From Shinisaurus crocodilurus (lineage: Eukaryota > Chordata > Lepidosauria > Squamata > Shinisauridae), in the NCBI GenBank assembly GCA_021292165.1, contig CM037876.1, positions 308,648,492 to 308,712,491 on the forward strand: DNA of 64,000 nucleotides. The letters are read 5' to 3'. The position numbers and the translations under genes are program-made. This document shows positions 34,201 through 37,477 of the stretch, piece after piece. The notes beneath the pieces were generated by a model. The model did no database searches and was not told where the DNA came from. It saw nothing but the letters and a program-made list of their open reading frames with translations. Within the stretch, counting starts at the first letter, position 1, and every line of letters begins with the position of its first letter.

Positions 34201-34870
34201 ACATGAAACTTGGCAGGGCACTTTGCACTCCGTGCGGTTTTAAACCAGGGGAGATTAGTAGTCTGAGGGACAGAGTTATATGTCTGCCCCCTTCCCCTCT
34301 GCTGTGGGGCAGCCCCCCTCAGGGGAATGGAATGGACAGACCCCCTCCGCCAGGGACCTAGGGGGTGCACCTTGGCAGGGCTTTGCTCAGACGGGGTGGG
34401 CCAACGTGTCCCAACATCTGGCCGACCCCTGTGGGATACCGGGTGCTGGGCTAAATGGACTTCTGGTCTGCTCCAGGAGGCCTCTCCTGATGTTCTTCGG
34501 AATCTCTCGTCCCAACTGCAAGCGGCCCGATGCCTTGTCAACGTGTTCTCTTTCCCCTCCGCCAGCCACCTTGTCTGACGAAGACTGGAAGCCGCGCCTT
34601 CCTGCCTATGACTTCCTGAGCATGATGGCACCCGCGCTGCCTGAATTTACCATTTACACTCGGGGGAGCGTGATGACTCACCGGGCGTCGGCGGCGGCGG
34701 CGGAGGTCCTCGCAGAAAAGGAGGCGGGAGCAGCGGCGAGAAAGGGGCCCATGGAAGACTCTCCCCCGGCGGAACCGGAGAAAGAGCAGCCGATGGGAGG
34801 GGACTTGCGGGGCACAGCTCCGCGCCTGGCAGCCAGGGAGAAGCAAGCTAAGCGCCACGTGGAGTTATGA
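1378..34870 (+). CDS. TXNDC16: TXNDC16 (ERp90), thioredoxin domain-containing protein 16, 5' part outside window
   Basis: Fifteen exons join in frame: 1378-1499, 2327-2414, 4796-4952, 5871-6037, 8384-8444, 10350-10497, 13535-13681, 15634-15693, 20799-20967, 21905-22029, 23790-23874, 25644-25782, 26329-26489, 29947-30140, 34566-34870. Every junction has AG acceptor and GT donor, and codon phases agree throughout, giving 708 complete residues and TGA. Order and motifs match vertebrate TXNDC16, a soluble ER-lumen member of the PDI family with several tandem thioredoxin-like folds; the human protein is about 825 residues, so roughly 130 N-terminal residues, including the signal peptide, lie left of the window. 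The most PDI-like domain (about residues 265-372, counted from the first complete codon) has the FYASW strand end but Glu-Ala-Val-Ser instead of a CxxC; a Cys328-x6-Cys335 pair and a Phe-Pro-Thr cis-proline segment (343-345) remain. A run of 10 Glu lies at 231-240. The last four residues are HVEL. Family identity is secure; exact ends of exon 3 are open by 3 bases. Confidence 0.95.
1626..2190 (-). mobile_element. CR1 LINE 3' fragment
   Basis: Read on the minus strand it encodes the end of the CR1 reverse-transcriptase protein ([20 protein letters not shown], then [20 protein letters not shown]) and ends in the CR1 tail built on ATTCTATG. It is 5' truncated. Confidence 0.85.
2327..2414 (+). 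CDS. TXNDC16: TXNDC16 exon 2 of the window
   Basis: The acceptor is TTTTTCTAG and the donor is GTATGT. The 88 bases complete Glu41 and encode through residue 69, with the segment [18 protein letters not shown], a strongly conserved TXNDC16 stretch. Two bases carry into exon 3. Confidence 0.93.
2613..3964. mobile_element. Long hAT-like element (family D), probable parent of short derivatives
   Basis: It starts CAGGGCCGGTGCTACC and ends GCACCGGGCCTG, flanked by CTGTTGTA / CTGTTATA (2605-2612, 3965-3972), a 7/8 target duplication. Its ends match the 165-bp elements at 31339 and 34936. It holds three copies of a 37-39-bp repeat (about 2838-2945) and a nested hairpin at 3174-3303. No transposase motif is visible. 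Confidence 0.75.
3174..3303. mobile_element. Hairpin MITE (family B) nested in the family D element
   Basis: The arms begin GCGCAATCCTATGCATG and end as the inverted form (TTTAGGATTGTGCC), with a CAACTCCCAGCGTTCC core. A lone left arm of the same family precedes it at about 3105-3172. Confidence 0.65.
3973..4795. other. GC-rich intron, partly GC-rich dispersed repeat
   Basis: The stretch 4340-4660 shares words such as GCACTTGC and CCACACCCCAGCAGGG with 12830-12870 and, reversed, 53265-53310, so it looks like an old GC-rich dispersed repeat. I see no exon here; long open frames follow from the high GC content. Confidence 0.4.
4796..4952 (+). CDS. TXNDC16: TXNDC16 exon 3 of the window
   Basis: This exon encodes residues 70-122, including [20 protein letters not shown], near-identical to the family. 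The donor is GTACGT. The acceptor region reads CACAGCAG, so splicing could begin at 4796 or 4799 (a NAGNAG tandem acceptor that keeps frame and adds or drops one Ser). The motif FFCHC carries a cysteine that I do not recall in mammalian orthologues. Confidence 0.92.
5100..5375. mobile_element. Degenerate hAT-like element (GGCCCTCAG...CTGCACCCCTG end)
   Basis: It ends with GGCCCTCAGACTGAAAGAGG and CTGCACCCCTG, the typical inner and outer parts of a hAT end seen better preserved at 32068-32384. Related copies lie at about 25833-26085, 27235-27345, 46215-46560 and 50787-51105. Confidence 0.5.
5629..5862 (-). repeat. tRNA-derived SINE (Sauria-SINE type)
   Basis: On the minus strand it has the tRNA-like head (GTGGCGTAGTGGTGAGAGTG, box A), a box-B-like GGTTCTAGTCC, the GGGTGACTTTGGGCCAGTCA body, the AACCTACCTCACAGGGTTGT region and a BovB-like tail ending in TAAATAAATAA. 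The head abuts the acceptor of TXNDC16 exon 4. Confidence 0.85.
5871..6037 (+). CDS. TXNDC16: TXNDC16 exon 4 of the window
   Basis: The acceptor is CTTCTCCAG and the donor is GTATTG. It encodes residues 123-177, including [20 protein letters not shown] and the conserved [14 protein letters not shown] strand. A minus-strand SINE ends within about 10 bases of the acceptor, so the normal branch-point region must lie in or next to SINE-derived sequence. Confidence 0.93.
6040..6180 (-). repeat. CR1/L3 LINE 3' fragment
   Basis: Reverse-complement match to the 3' region at 1060-1160 (GGTCCATCTAGTCCAGCGTT, then the region complementary to GTGGGTTTCCC). Confidence 0.55.
6200..6334. mobile_element. 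Hairpin MITE (family B)
   Basis: Inverted arms begin GGGAGCAATCCTGTACATG and end CTAGGATTGCACCC; the interior pairs TCCTACAACTCCCAGCATGC with its complement. Confidence 0.7.
6370..6725 (-). repeat. CR1/L3 LINE 3' end
   Basis: On the minus strand it encodes [20 protein letters not shown] and [11 protein letters not shown], the end of a CR1/L3 reverse-transcriptase protein, then an untranslated 3' region with CATCGAGTCCAATCCCC on the opposite strand. A short CA repeat follows at 6727-6748. Confidence 0.7.
7085..7325 (+). repeat. L2-like 3' scrap fused to a CR1 3' end
   Basis: Bases 7095-7145 read like an L2 3' end (GAACCACCCAGAGAGCTTCG), followed at 7140 by a CR1 3' end: [20 protein letters not shown], then the GATTCTATGATTCTA tail. 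Confidence 0.7.
7345..7530 (+). repeat. CR1 LINE 3' end, second copy
   Basis: It repeats the CR1 end just upstream (GACAATGGAACCAACTACCT to the degenerate ATTCTATG tail), a separate truncated insertion or a local duplication. Confidence 0.75.
7844..8154 (+). repeat. Direct repeat, left copy, flanking TXNDC16 exon 5
   Basis: From TCCCCCTCTTAGG to CCACACACAG it is nearly identical to 9371-9670. The copies differ at a few single bases and in the length of the GT/GTTT tract (8050-8089 here). Both begin with an acceptor-like CCCCTCTTAGG but encode nothing recognisable. Confidence 0.85.
8168..8340 (+). repeat. 5'-truncated Sauria-type SINE ending in (TAA)n
   Basis: It starts at AACCTACCTCACAGGGTTGT, continues through ATAAAATGGAGAGGAGGAGG and ends in a TGA/TAA repeat at 8289-8338. 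The tRNA head is missing. Confidence 0.75.
8384..8444 (+). CDS. TXNDC16: TXNDC16 exon 5 of the window (61 bp)
   Basis: A 61-base exon encoding residues 178-198 ([20 protein letters not shown] and a final Glu), matching the family segment between the LGKAGVLLL strand and the VKYLVL strand. The acceptor (TTGAAAG) has a weak pyrimidine tract and the donor GTTAGC is non-optimal. It lies between two copies of a 300-bp direct repeat (7844-8154 and 9371-9670). Loss of this exon would shift the frame. Confidence 0.85.
8990..9150 (-). repeat. tRNA-derived SINE fragment (second family)
   Basis: On the minus strand it reads CAGAGCACCTGCTTTGCGTG, then AGAAGGTCCTGGGTTCAATT, a tRNA-like box A to box B layout. 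It matches elements at 24118 and 33125. It is not a tRNA gene: the acceptor stem does not pair. Confidence 0.6.
9371..9670 (+). repeat. Direct repeat, right copy, flanking TXNDC16 exon 5
   Basis: Partner of 7844-8154, about 1527 bp downstream, with only a handful of substitutions and a shorter GT/GTTT tract (9576-9604). Confidence 0.85.
10350..10497 (+). CDS. TXNDC16: TXNDC16 exon 6 of the window, with poly-Glu
   Basis: The acceptor is CTCCGCAG and the donor is GTAACT. It encodes residues 199-247: the strand [20 protein letters not shown], then a run of ten Glu encoded by GAG/GAA repeats (10447-10476 approximately), then DGENNEQ. The orthologous position in mammals is an acidic linker, so the run is an expanded version of a known inter-domain acidic hinge. 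Confidence 0.92.
10553..10925. mobile_element. Fold-back element
   Basis: Arms around ACCTGGTCCACATGTAACGG at the left and ATTACGTGCGAACCGGCC at the right pair over about 100 bp with mismatches. A second inner pair uses GGGTCCGCACATAATAGCAA (10783-10802) and GTCGTTACATGCGGACCC (10659-10676). No open frame with a known motif. Confidence 0.55.
11130..11320 (-). repeat. CR1/L3 LINE 3' fragment
   Basis: Contains GGCCTATCTAGTCCAGCCTT and AAGAAACTCACAAGAAGGAC, the reverse complement of the 3' regions at 1060-1160. Confidence 0.55.
11804..12790 (-). mobile_element. CR1 LINE, 3' kilobase with the end of the reverse transcriptase
   Basis: The best CR1 copy in the window. On the minus strand an open frame of 298 codons (12787-11891) covers the C-terminal half of the reverse transcriptase: [14 protein letters not shown], the catalytic FADDTK motif, the conserved [19 protein letters not shown], the [20 protein letters not shown] segment and a C-terminus ending at HLSEML. 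The 3' tail is made of ATTCTATG units (11804-11822). The element is 5' truncated with no endonuclease domain, so it cannot move by itself. Intactness over 298 codons suggests a fairly young insertion. Confidence 0.92.
12790..13226. other. GC-rich intron stretch, dispersed GC-rich repeat
   Basis: CpG-rich, with words (GGGCACTTGCCGAGGCC, CACCCCAGCAGCGGGGGCCC) shared with 4345-4400 and, reversed, 53265-53310. I see no exon and no promoter feature tied to a gene. Confidence 0.4.
13227..13462 (+). repeat. 236-bp direct repeat, left copy, flanking TXNDC16 exon 7
   Basis: By eye identical, base for base, to 14059-14294. The content resembles an L2-type 3' region on the minus strand (a truncated LINE piece). 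The flanks of the two copies are unrelated. Confidence 0.9.
13535..13681 (+). CDS. TXNDC16: TXNDC16 exon 7 of the window
   Basis: The acceptor is CTCCGCAG and the donor GTGAGT. It encodes residues 248-296, ending in the buried strand HTVVLFYAS that leads into the active-site position of a PDI a-type domain. The Trp codon that follows is split across the intron. The exon is 147 bases, so skipping it would keep the frame. Identical 236-bp direct repeats lie on both sides (13227-13462 and 14059-14294). Confidence 0.93.
14059..14294 (+). repeat. 236-bp direct repeat, right copy
   Basis: Identical partner of 13227-13462, 832 bp downstream, on the other side of TXNDC16 exon 7. Confidence 0.9.
14335..14450. 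mobile_element. Degenerate hAT-like hairpin MITE (family C)
   Basis: Inverted arms GCCCTCCAGATGTTTTTTGT and CAAAACATCTGGAGGAAG with CTACAACTCCAAGAAT and CTGGGAGTTGAACTCC inside. Confidence 0.6.
14460..15633 (+). repeat. Intron stretch with CR1/L3 and L2 scraps
   Basis: Bases 14925-15160 contain a worn CR1/L3 3' end (CTTTAAAAGAGGACGAGGCA, then CCTTGGTCTGATCCAGCGGG). Bases 14650-14720 and 15150-15240 look like L2 tail scraps. A run of C lies at 14867-14878. No exon seen other than the one starting at 15634. Confidence 0.4.
15634..15693 (+). CDS. TXNDC16: TXNDC16 exon 8 of the window (60 bp, degenerate active site)
   Basis: The acceptor is TGTTGTAG and the donor GTACGG. With the last base of exon 7 it gives Trp-Glu-Ala-Val-Ser, where catalytic PDI domains have Trp-Cys-Gly-His-Cys, then [15 protein letters not shown], the helix after the active site. 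No cysteine is present, in line with mammalian TXNDC16 as I recall it. Confidence 0.92.
15837..16260 (+). repeat. CR1/L3 LINE 3' fragment with a nested MITE
   Basis: Encodes worn versions of [23 protein letters not shown] and VKAV. Nested at 16085-16235 is a family C hairpin (CCAGACGTGTTGGACTGCAA / GGGAGTTGTAGTCCAAACG). Confidence 0.6.
16640..17190 (+). mobile_element. CR1 LINE 3' end, split by a MITE
   Basis: Encodes [20 protein letters not shown] up to 16889 and, after the [24 protein letters not shown] with a CR1 tail near 17180. The target duplication around the MITE is TGTTAGAA / TGTTAGGA. Confidence 0.8.
16890..16998. mobile_element. Hairpin hAT-like MITE (family A)
   Basis: 109 bp from CAGTGTTCTCCAACC to GGTTGGAGAACACTG, 7/8 target duplication (16882-16889 and 16999-17006). 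Its centre is shorter than in the other copies. Confidence 0.85.
17485..18300 (-). repeat. L2-type LINE 3' region
   Basis: On the minus strand it has the L2 pattern: a worn reverse-transcriptase end, the untranslated segment over CTGGGAGGGAGTTCCACAGA, and a TAAATAAATAA tail near 17490-17510. A poly-T run follows at 18321-18338. A similar element is at 29065-29440. Confidence 0.6.
18790..19565 (+). mobile_element. L2 LINE 3' end with reverse-transcriptase remnant
   Basis: An open stretch of 124 codons (18863-19237) reads [21 protein letters not shown] and [20 protein letters not shown], the conserved C-terminal part of L2 reverse transcriptases. An A/T-rich 3' untranslated region follows to about 19565. 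Confidence 0.85.
19737..19992. mobile_element. Tigger/pogo-like MITE, copy 1
   Basis: 256 bp from CAGTAATACCTTGGATTG to CAATCCAAGGCATGATGACTG, flanked by TA (19735-19736 and 19993-19994), as expected for a Tc1/mariner-superfamily element. Inverted copy at 30565-30818; third copy starts at 63807. Confidence 0.85.
20590..20735 (+). repeat. CR1/L3 reverse-transcriptase fragment
   Basis: Encodes [20 protein letters not shown], the reverse-transcriptase A motif (LDFxKAFD), then RLLSKL. It ends in an AAAAG repeat just before exon 9. Confidence 0.75.
20799..20967 (+). CDS. TXNDC16: TXNDC16 exon 9 of the window
   Basis: The acceptor is CTTCTGCAG and the donor GTAAGT. It encodes residues 317-372. 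The segment [20 protein letters not shown] followed by [10 protein letters not shown] is the classic second half of a thioredoxin fold: a Cys-x6-Cys pair typical of PDI a-type domains, then the cis-proline FPT motif and the beta4 strand. Confidence 0.95.
21005..21460 (+). repeat. hAT-end scrap and CR1/L3 LINE 3' end
   Basis: At 21006-21115 lies a scrap beginning CAGGGGTGTTGAACCTTGG (hAT-like end). At 21125-21455 is a CR1/L3 3' end with TCCTAACGGTGAAAGCGGTT and GGACTAGATGGACCCTTGGC. Confidence 0.6.
21547..21681. mobile_element. Hairpin hAT-like MITE (family A)
   Basis: A near-perfect hairpin of 135 bp with arms of about 64 bases, using CCCAGCTG instead of CCCAGATG in the outer arm. The flanking 8-mers match only in part (AACCAGAT / GGCTAGAT). 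Confidence 0.85.
21905..22029 (+). CDS. TXNDC16: TXNDC16 exon 10 of the window
   Basis: The acceptor is CATCTGCAG and the donor GTAAGC. It encodes residues 373-414, including EEVEEYLS and [10 protein letters not shown], the start of the next thioredoxin-like (b-type) domain. Confidence 0.93.
22072..22315 (-). repeat. tRNA-derived SINE (Sauria-SINE type)
   Basis: The same structure as 5629-5862, reversed: a TTTATTTATTT tail at the left, the complement of AACCTACCTCACAGGGTTGT, and the tRNA-like head at the right end. Confidence 0.85.
22501..23421 (+). mobile_element. Non-autonomous hAT element (family E), copy 1
   Basis: 921 bp, starting CAGTGATGGCGAACCTATGG and ending GGTTCGCCATCACTG, with a perfect 8-bp target duplication GAGTAGGG at 22493-22500 and 23422-23429. 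Near-identical to 57289-58203. One frame (about 22721-22845) reads [20 protein letters not shown] and then stop, which resembles the C-terminal tail of hAT transposases. No longer transposase frame survives, so it depends on an autonomous relative. Confidence 0.92.
23790..23874 (+). CDS. TXNDC16: TXNDC16 exon 11 of the window
   Basis: The acceptor is TTGGACAG and the donor GTACGT. The 85 bases encode residues 415-442, [20 protein letters not shown] then YHEEDAAE, colinear with the family helix and strand after the LGLF strand. Confidence 0.92.
24118..24252 (+). repeat. tRNA-derived SINE (second family), broken by a MITE
   Basis: Head GTAGCTCAGAGGTAGAGCAC (box A) and CAGTTCAGTCCCCAGCATCT (box-B region), then the body to GTCAGTGTAGAG, where the family A MITE at 24253 begins. 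It could be misread as a tRNA gene, but the stems do not close. Confidence 0.7.
24253..24382. mobile_element. Hairpin hAT-like MITE (family A)
   Basis: 130 bp with near-perfect arms joined at CAGCTGGCTG; 8-mers GTGTAGAG / CTCTAGAG at the ends. Confidence 0.85.
24655..25030 (-). mobile_element. CR1 LINE internal fragment
   Basis: On the minus strand it encodes [20 protein letters not shown], then [20 protein letters not shown]. Both ends are missing. Confidence 0.85.
25095..25216. repeat. Microsatellites (TG)n and (AAT)n
   Basis: TG-rich tract at 25095-25150 and an uninterrupted AAT run at 25168-25218. A further set of ACATCATTAAA units of about 11 bp lies at 25330-25385. Confidence 0.9.
25644..25782 (+). 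CDS. TXNDC16: TXNDC16 exon 12 of the window
   Basis: The acceptor is TTTTTCCAG and the donor GTGAGC. It encodes residues 443-489, including [15 protein letters not shown] (the family strand around LPALLLA) and the helix [17 protein letters not shown]. Confidence 0.93.
25833..26085. mobile_element. Degenerate hAT-like element
   Basis: It starts near GCAGGGGCACAGGGCTGGG and ends in GAATTTGGCCCTCAGGCTG, the same family as 5100-5375 and 50787-51105. Confidence 0.45.
26329..26489 (+). CDS. TXNDC16: TXNDC16 exon 13 of the window
   Basis: The acceptor is TGTCACAG and the donor GTAAGC. It encodes residues 490-542: [20 protein letters not shown], then LFSDGT and the ACWLNL strand. This begins the last thioredoxin-like domain. 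Confidence 0.94.
26685..27200 (-). mobile_element. Non-LTR retrotransposon 3' end with C2H2-type finger
   Basis: On the minus strand it encodes [20 protein letters not shown], then a C-terminal [20 protein letters not shown] finger, followed by a short 3' UTR and a tail of ATG repeats (26685-26698). The last 74 bases are tandemly duplicated (26697-26770 and 26771-26844). A longer copy is at 42821-43656. The clade is not certain (not CR1 or L2). Confidence 0.8.
27235..27345. mobile_element. hAT-end scrap
   Basis: Contains TTTCAGCCTGAGGGCCGAAT and TTTTAGCTTAAAGCTCTTAG, shared with 32075-32215. Confidence 0.45.
27729..27862. mobile_element. Hairpin MITE (family B)
   Basis: Arms from GGCACAATCCTATGCATG to CATGCATTGGATTTCACCC with GCAACTCCCAGCATGCCCC paired to its complement. 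Confidence 0.75.
27863..28858. other. Intron without recognised features
   Basis: AT-rich unique-looking sequence. Only short homopolymer runs stand out. I found no exon or clear repeat. Confidence 0.5.
28859..28996. mobile_element. Hairpin MITE (family B)
   Basis: Arms GTGCAATCCTTTGCATG and CATGCAAAGGATTGCGCC, with a TACAACTCCCAGCCTGCCCC core and AGCATAGCT at the centre. Confidence 0.75.
29065..29440 (-). repeat. L2-type LINE 3' end
   Basis: Begins with a TTTATTTATTTATT tail, then ATCAATCGCCCATCTGGCCG and the reverse of an L2 3' region (AGGGAGGGAGTTCCATAATG). The tail plus ATCAATCGCCCATCTGGCCG also appears at 48738-48788. Confidence 0.6.
29947..30140 (+). CDS. TXNDC16: TXNDC16 exon 14 of the window
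   Basis: The acceptor is TTAACACAG and the donor GTAAGT. It encodes residues 543-607, including [20 protein letters not shown] and [15 protein letters not shown], both strongly conserved in TXNDC16, then [10 protein letters not shown]. Confidence 0.94.
30565..30818. mobile_element. Tigger/pogo-like MITE, copy 2 (inverted)
   Basis: 254 bp from CAGTCATGCCTTGGATTG to CATCCAAGGTATTACTG with TA on both sides (30563-30564 and 30819-30820). Confidence 0.85.
30885..30990. mobile_element. Hairpin MITE (family C)
   Basis: Arms GCACCCTCCAGATGTGTTGG and CCAACACATCTGGAGGACGC, with inner GACTACAACTCCCAGC paired to GGGAGTTGTAGTC. Confidence 0.75.
31040..31165 (-). repeat. CR1/L3 LINE 3' fragment
   Basis: Reads AACGTAAGAAGAGCCCCTGC, then AAGTTCACAAGCAGGACACG; reverse complement of the 3' region near 1060-1165. 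Confidence 0.55.
31339..31504. mobile_element. Short hAT-like derivative (family D)
   Basis: 166 bp, CAGGGCCGGTGCTACC to GCACCGGTCCTG, with a perfect 8-bp target duplication AATGAAGG (31331-31338 and 31505-31512). The left 90 and right 75 bases match the ends of 2613-3964. Confidence 0.88.
31750..31885. mobile_element. Hairpin MITE (family B variant)
   Basis: Outer arms GAAGGGCACAACCCTAT and ATAGGGTTGTGCCTTC; core AGAACTCGCAGCATGCCCC paired to its near complement. Confidence 0.75.
32068..32384. mobile_element. hAT-like element
   Basis: 317 bp from CAGGGGTGTTGAACCTC to CCGTATCCCTG. Left flank CTGTACAG (32060-32067), right flank CTTTACAG (32385-32392), 7/8 match. Confidence 0.8.
32393..32525. 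mobile_element. hAT-like hairpin MITE at the same target site
   Basis: 133 bp from CAAGGGGTGGGGAACATG to CATGTTCCTCATCCCAG, flanked by CTTTACAG and CTTTACAA (32526-32533). It directly abuts the element at 32068-32384. Confidence 0.75.
33125..33663 (+). repeat. tRNA-derived SINE (second family), split by a fold-back element
   Basis: Head GGCCGCAGCTCCGTGGTAGA and CCCAGGTTTAATCCCCAGC, body to GTCAGTGTAGAGTAGACAAT, then after the fold-back AGGTGGACCAATGGTCTAAC and GCTTCCTGTG at its 3' end. The two halves reunite only if 33266-33604 is removed. Confidence 0.75.
33266..33604. mobile_element. Fold-back element with nested inverted repeats
   Basis: Starts GGTTCAGACAACAGAATAAC and ends GTTATCCTGTTGTCTGAACC. 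The arms are about 110 bases. Each arm itself holds a second, inverted copy of the end motif (33345-33374 and 33487-33518), giving four related end motifs. Confidence 0.8.
34400..34500 (+). repeat. CR1/L3 LINE 3' scrap
   Basis: GGTGCTGGGCTAAATGGACT, then TCTGGTCTGCTCCAGGAGGC and TGATGTTCTT, an altered form of the 3' end at 1115-1165. Confidence 0.5.
34566..34870 (+). CDS. TXNDC16: TXNDC16 last coding exon with stop
   Basis: The acceptor is CTCCGCCAG. It encodes residues 608-708 and TGA at 34868-34870. The first part ([17 protein letters not shown]) is conserved. The tail is Ala/Glu-rich, low in complexity and CpG-rich (34690-34760), with little resemblance to mammalian tails. It ends [13 protein letters not shown] resembles the HxEL retrieval signals of ER carboxylesterases. 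I see no convincing AATAAA soon after the stop, and a hAT MITE at 34936 probably lies in the 3' UTR. Confidence 0.92.
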
Positions 34871-34935
34871 GTCTCCCTGGGAAGGCCTCCCAGGGCCATG
34901 CGAGGTTCCAGAAGCAGGATGTGGGCAGGTGCGAG

Positions 34936-35100
34936 CAGGGCCGGTGCTACCATTCGGCCAACTAGGCAGCTGCCTAGGGCGCAGGGCTAAAGGGGGCGCC
35001 AGAAACGCCTTGGAAAAAAAATACAGTGCTCTCAAGTGGGAAGGGGGGCGCTAAATATCTGATCTTGCCTAGGGCACCAAACTGCCTTGCACCGGTCCTG
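34936..35100. mobile_element. Short hAT-like derivative (family D)
   Basis: 165 bp, CAGGGCCGGTGC to GCACCGGTCCTG, with a perfect 8-bp duplication GGTGCGAG (34928-34935 and 35101-35108). It lies 65 bp after the TXNDC16 stop, so probably within the 3' UTR. Confidence 0.88.
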
Positions 35101-35324
35101 GGTGCGAGGTCTCCCCCACCCTCCACCCCCAATACCTCCCACAGCCTTTGCCACCAGCACAGACATCAGGTGTAGGTTGTAGGGCAAGAGACTGAGGCTC
35201 CGTTTGATAAGCACGCATTGCAAACCTAGACCCGGCTCTCCCAAGACCAAATGCCAAAGCAAGACACCCTTCCTGCAGATTCTCGCTCTTAGTTATCCCC
35301 TTTATTTGCCGTGCCAATAGGCCA

Positions 35325-36050
35325 GGGGCCCCCAACGCAGCGCCCGCGGGCACCTCCAGTGGGCACCCGCGAAGGAATTCCCAACATGCTGCCCCCAGGC
35401 ACCTATATTTTTTTATTATTATTACTTTTTATCATACATGGATGTGTATGAAATGCATACAACTTTCTAGCAATTGTACATAGGCTTCAACAAAAGTGGA
35501 CCAAATATCCAAATGAGTATGCATTTGAAGGTGGCATCTATATGCCACCCGTTCAAATATTGAAAGTGTTGTAAGATCTTCAATCCATTGCATGATGGGA
35601 AGTGAGTGTTTATCCTTCCAATTTTGTAACGTCCGTCTTTTAACATTCAAAACGGCGCAGAGAGAAAATCCATTTCCCCTTTCATTTTCTAATTTCCATA
35701 AAGAAGGTAAGTACATCAGTGATGATTAAAGACTATTCCAGTACAAACTTTATCTATCTAATAACCTCCTCCCCAAAAGAAGCAACCACTGGACACTGCC
35801 AAAACATACGTTTAAAAGAAGCGTTACCTGTATTGCACTGCCAGCAATTAGCTGAATTAGACAATCGCTTATTAAAGAGACGTTGGACACAATGGACACA
35901 AAATAAAAGTTTTTGCTGAATAAGACACAGCCTAAGATGCGTAGACATGAAAGGTAGATGCCAAAGCAGTGATCCACTGATTAGGCATTTTGTGGTGGTG
36001 CCCACAGCAGTTTCTCAAATTCCCAGATGTGCCCACGGGTCCAAAAATAG
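35325..36050. mobile_element. hAT-like element, worn right end
   Basis: It starts CAGGGGCCCCCAACGCAGC with GCGGGCACC, and the inverted GGTGCCCAC / GTGCCCACGGGTCC appears at 35996-36040. Flanks CAATAGGC / AAATAGGC may be the target duplication. No clear transposase frame. It contains AATAAA at 35902-35907, which could serve TXNDC16 but is not supported further. Confidence 0.45.
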
Positions 36051-36279
36051 GCTGTTCGACCTTTTTGTTTTTGTGTCGTCCTTTCGGCTGTGCCGTCGCT
36101 CAGTCTGGGCCTCTGTTGGCTACTCCGTCCGCACGCAGCCGAGGGTGAGATGCCCGGCTGCGTTCCGTGTGTTACGGCTTCTCGCTTAGTCAGGATGACC
36201 TTTCTGGGGTCTCTTCCAGCCCAATGCCTATATGACTGCAGAGAGATTCACGATCCCTTCTGACTCATAAGATTTCTGT

Positions 36280-36545
36280 CAGTCAGTCAGGCGATCACTC
36301 GTGACCGAGTAAGGTTGTCTTCCAGGATAATTTTGTTTTTTTGTTTTTTTTTTTACAAAAAGGAGATTTTAAAAGGAGGAAAATTCTAAAGAAAATTGTA
36401 TAGACTCTAGCAATGGGTCCGTAAGTGACTGTGGAGGCCAATTCTAGATCCACACAGCTTCCCACAGTGAGGACACAGGTTACCAGATGGAAGATGGTCC
36501 TGTAAAGGATTCATTTGATGTGCTTTTCGCTTAGCACGTTTCTCA
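36280..36545 (-). mobile_element. Non-LTR retrotransposon 3' end (C2H2-finger type)
   Basis: On the minus strand it encodes [20 protein letters not shown] and HSHLRTHC; the rest matches 26690-26990. A 50-bp T/A-rich insertion (36333-36375) separates the 3' end from the rest. Confidence 0.75.
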
Positions 36546-36640
36546 GCTACCAGTGTGGGTGCTTTGAAGCAATATCTCTTTAAGATACTAGCTGGTAATG
36601 TTCTGGCGATGTGTTTCAATGGGAGCTGGGATGGCTCAAG

Positions 36641-36880
36641 AGAGCCAGTGTGGCGTAGTGGTTAGAGTGTTGGACTGGGACTCTGGGTTCTAGTCCCCGC
36701 TCGGCCATGAAACTCACTGGGTGACTTTGGGCCAGTCACTGCCTCTCAGCCTAACCTACCTCACAGGGTTGTTGTGAGGATAAAATGGAGAGGAGGAGGA
36801 GGATTATGTAAGCCGCCTTGAGTTCCTTGTAGGAAAAAAGGTGGGGTATAAATGTAATAAATAAATAAATAAATAAATTG
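36641..36880 (+). repeat. Complete tRNA-derived SINE (Sauria-SINE type)
   Basis: Head GCCAGTGTGGCGTAGTGGTT, box-B-like GGTTCTAGTCC, body GGGTGACTTTGGGCCAGTCA, tail to TAAATAAATAAATAAAT. It is a complete-looking copy on the plus strand. Confidence 0.88.
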
Positions 36881-37197
36881 TTGGTGGGCGGAGATGACTC
36901 CTCTTTCTCCCCCCACCACGCCACTAGCTAAAGGGAGGGGGCGAGTGAGGTCCATGTGTGTAGCGGGAAGTCTTGTCTGGGCTGGAACCGAGTGAAAAGG
37001 AGGCAGGGAGCTGACGTGGCTCTCGGCAGGAGATTCTGTGACGCGGCTTGGGGTTCCCCTAGACATCTGATGGGGAGCAGGAATACCCGTTGGGAGTATT
37101 CATGCTGTGAACTTTCATCTTCTGCTCTGCCTGAATATGTGTGTAAAATAAACCTTCTATCACAGAAATGTCATCCGTTGTTGACCTCCTTCTAAGG

Positions 37198-37332
37198 CAG
37201 TGTTTCTCAACCTTGGGTCCCCAGATGTTTTTGGCCTACAACTCCCAGCATGCCCCAGCCAGCATAGCTGGCTGGGGCATGCTGGGAGTTGTAGGCCAAA
37301 AACATCTGGGGACCCAAGGTTGAGAAACACTG
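37198..37332. mobile_element. Hairpin hAT-like MITE (family A, TTTCTCAACC variant)
   Basis: 135 bp from CAGTGTTTCTCAACCTTGG to its exact complement, with a perfect 8-bp target duplication TTCTAAGG (37190-37197 and 37333-37340). This copy best proves the hAT-type insertion of family A. Confidence 0.92.
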
Positions 37333-37477
37333 TTCTAAGGAAACTGCACCCTGGGTACGCGCTGGCACCCCTGAAAGGCCTTGCCTCTCGGAAGTGGGGT
37401 GCACACCTGTAACACAGGCTATTCTGGGGCGTGCTGAGAACACTTGCATTGCATCGGTCCACCCACACCCTATCGTA

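Noticed and set aside
35900..35910. AATAAA as the TXNDC16 poly(A) site
   Set aside because: It is about 1 kb after the stop, inside a hAT-like element, with nothing else to support it.
36641..36720. A second tRNA-like head
   Set aside because: It is the head of a SINE with a body and A-rich tail, repeated six times in the window.
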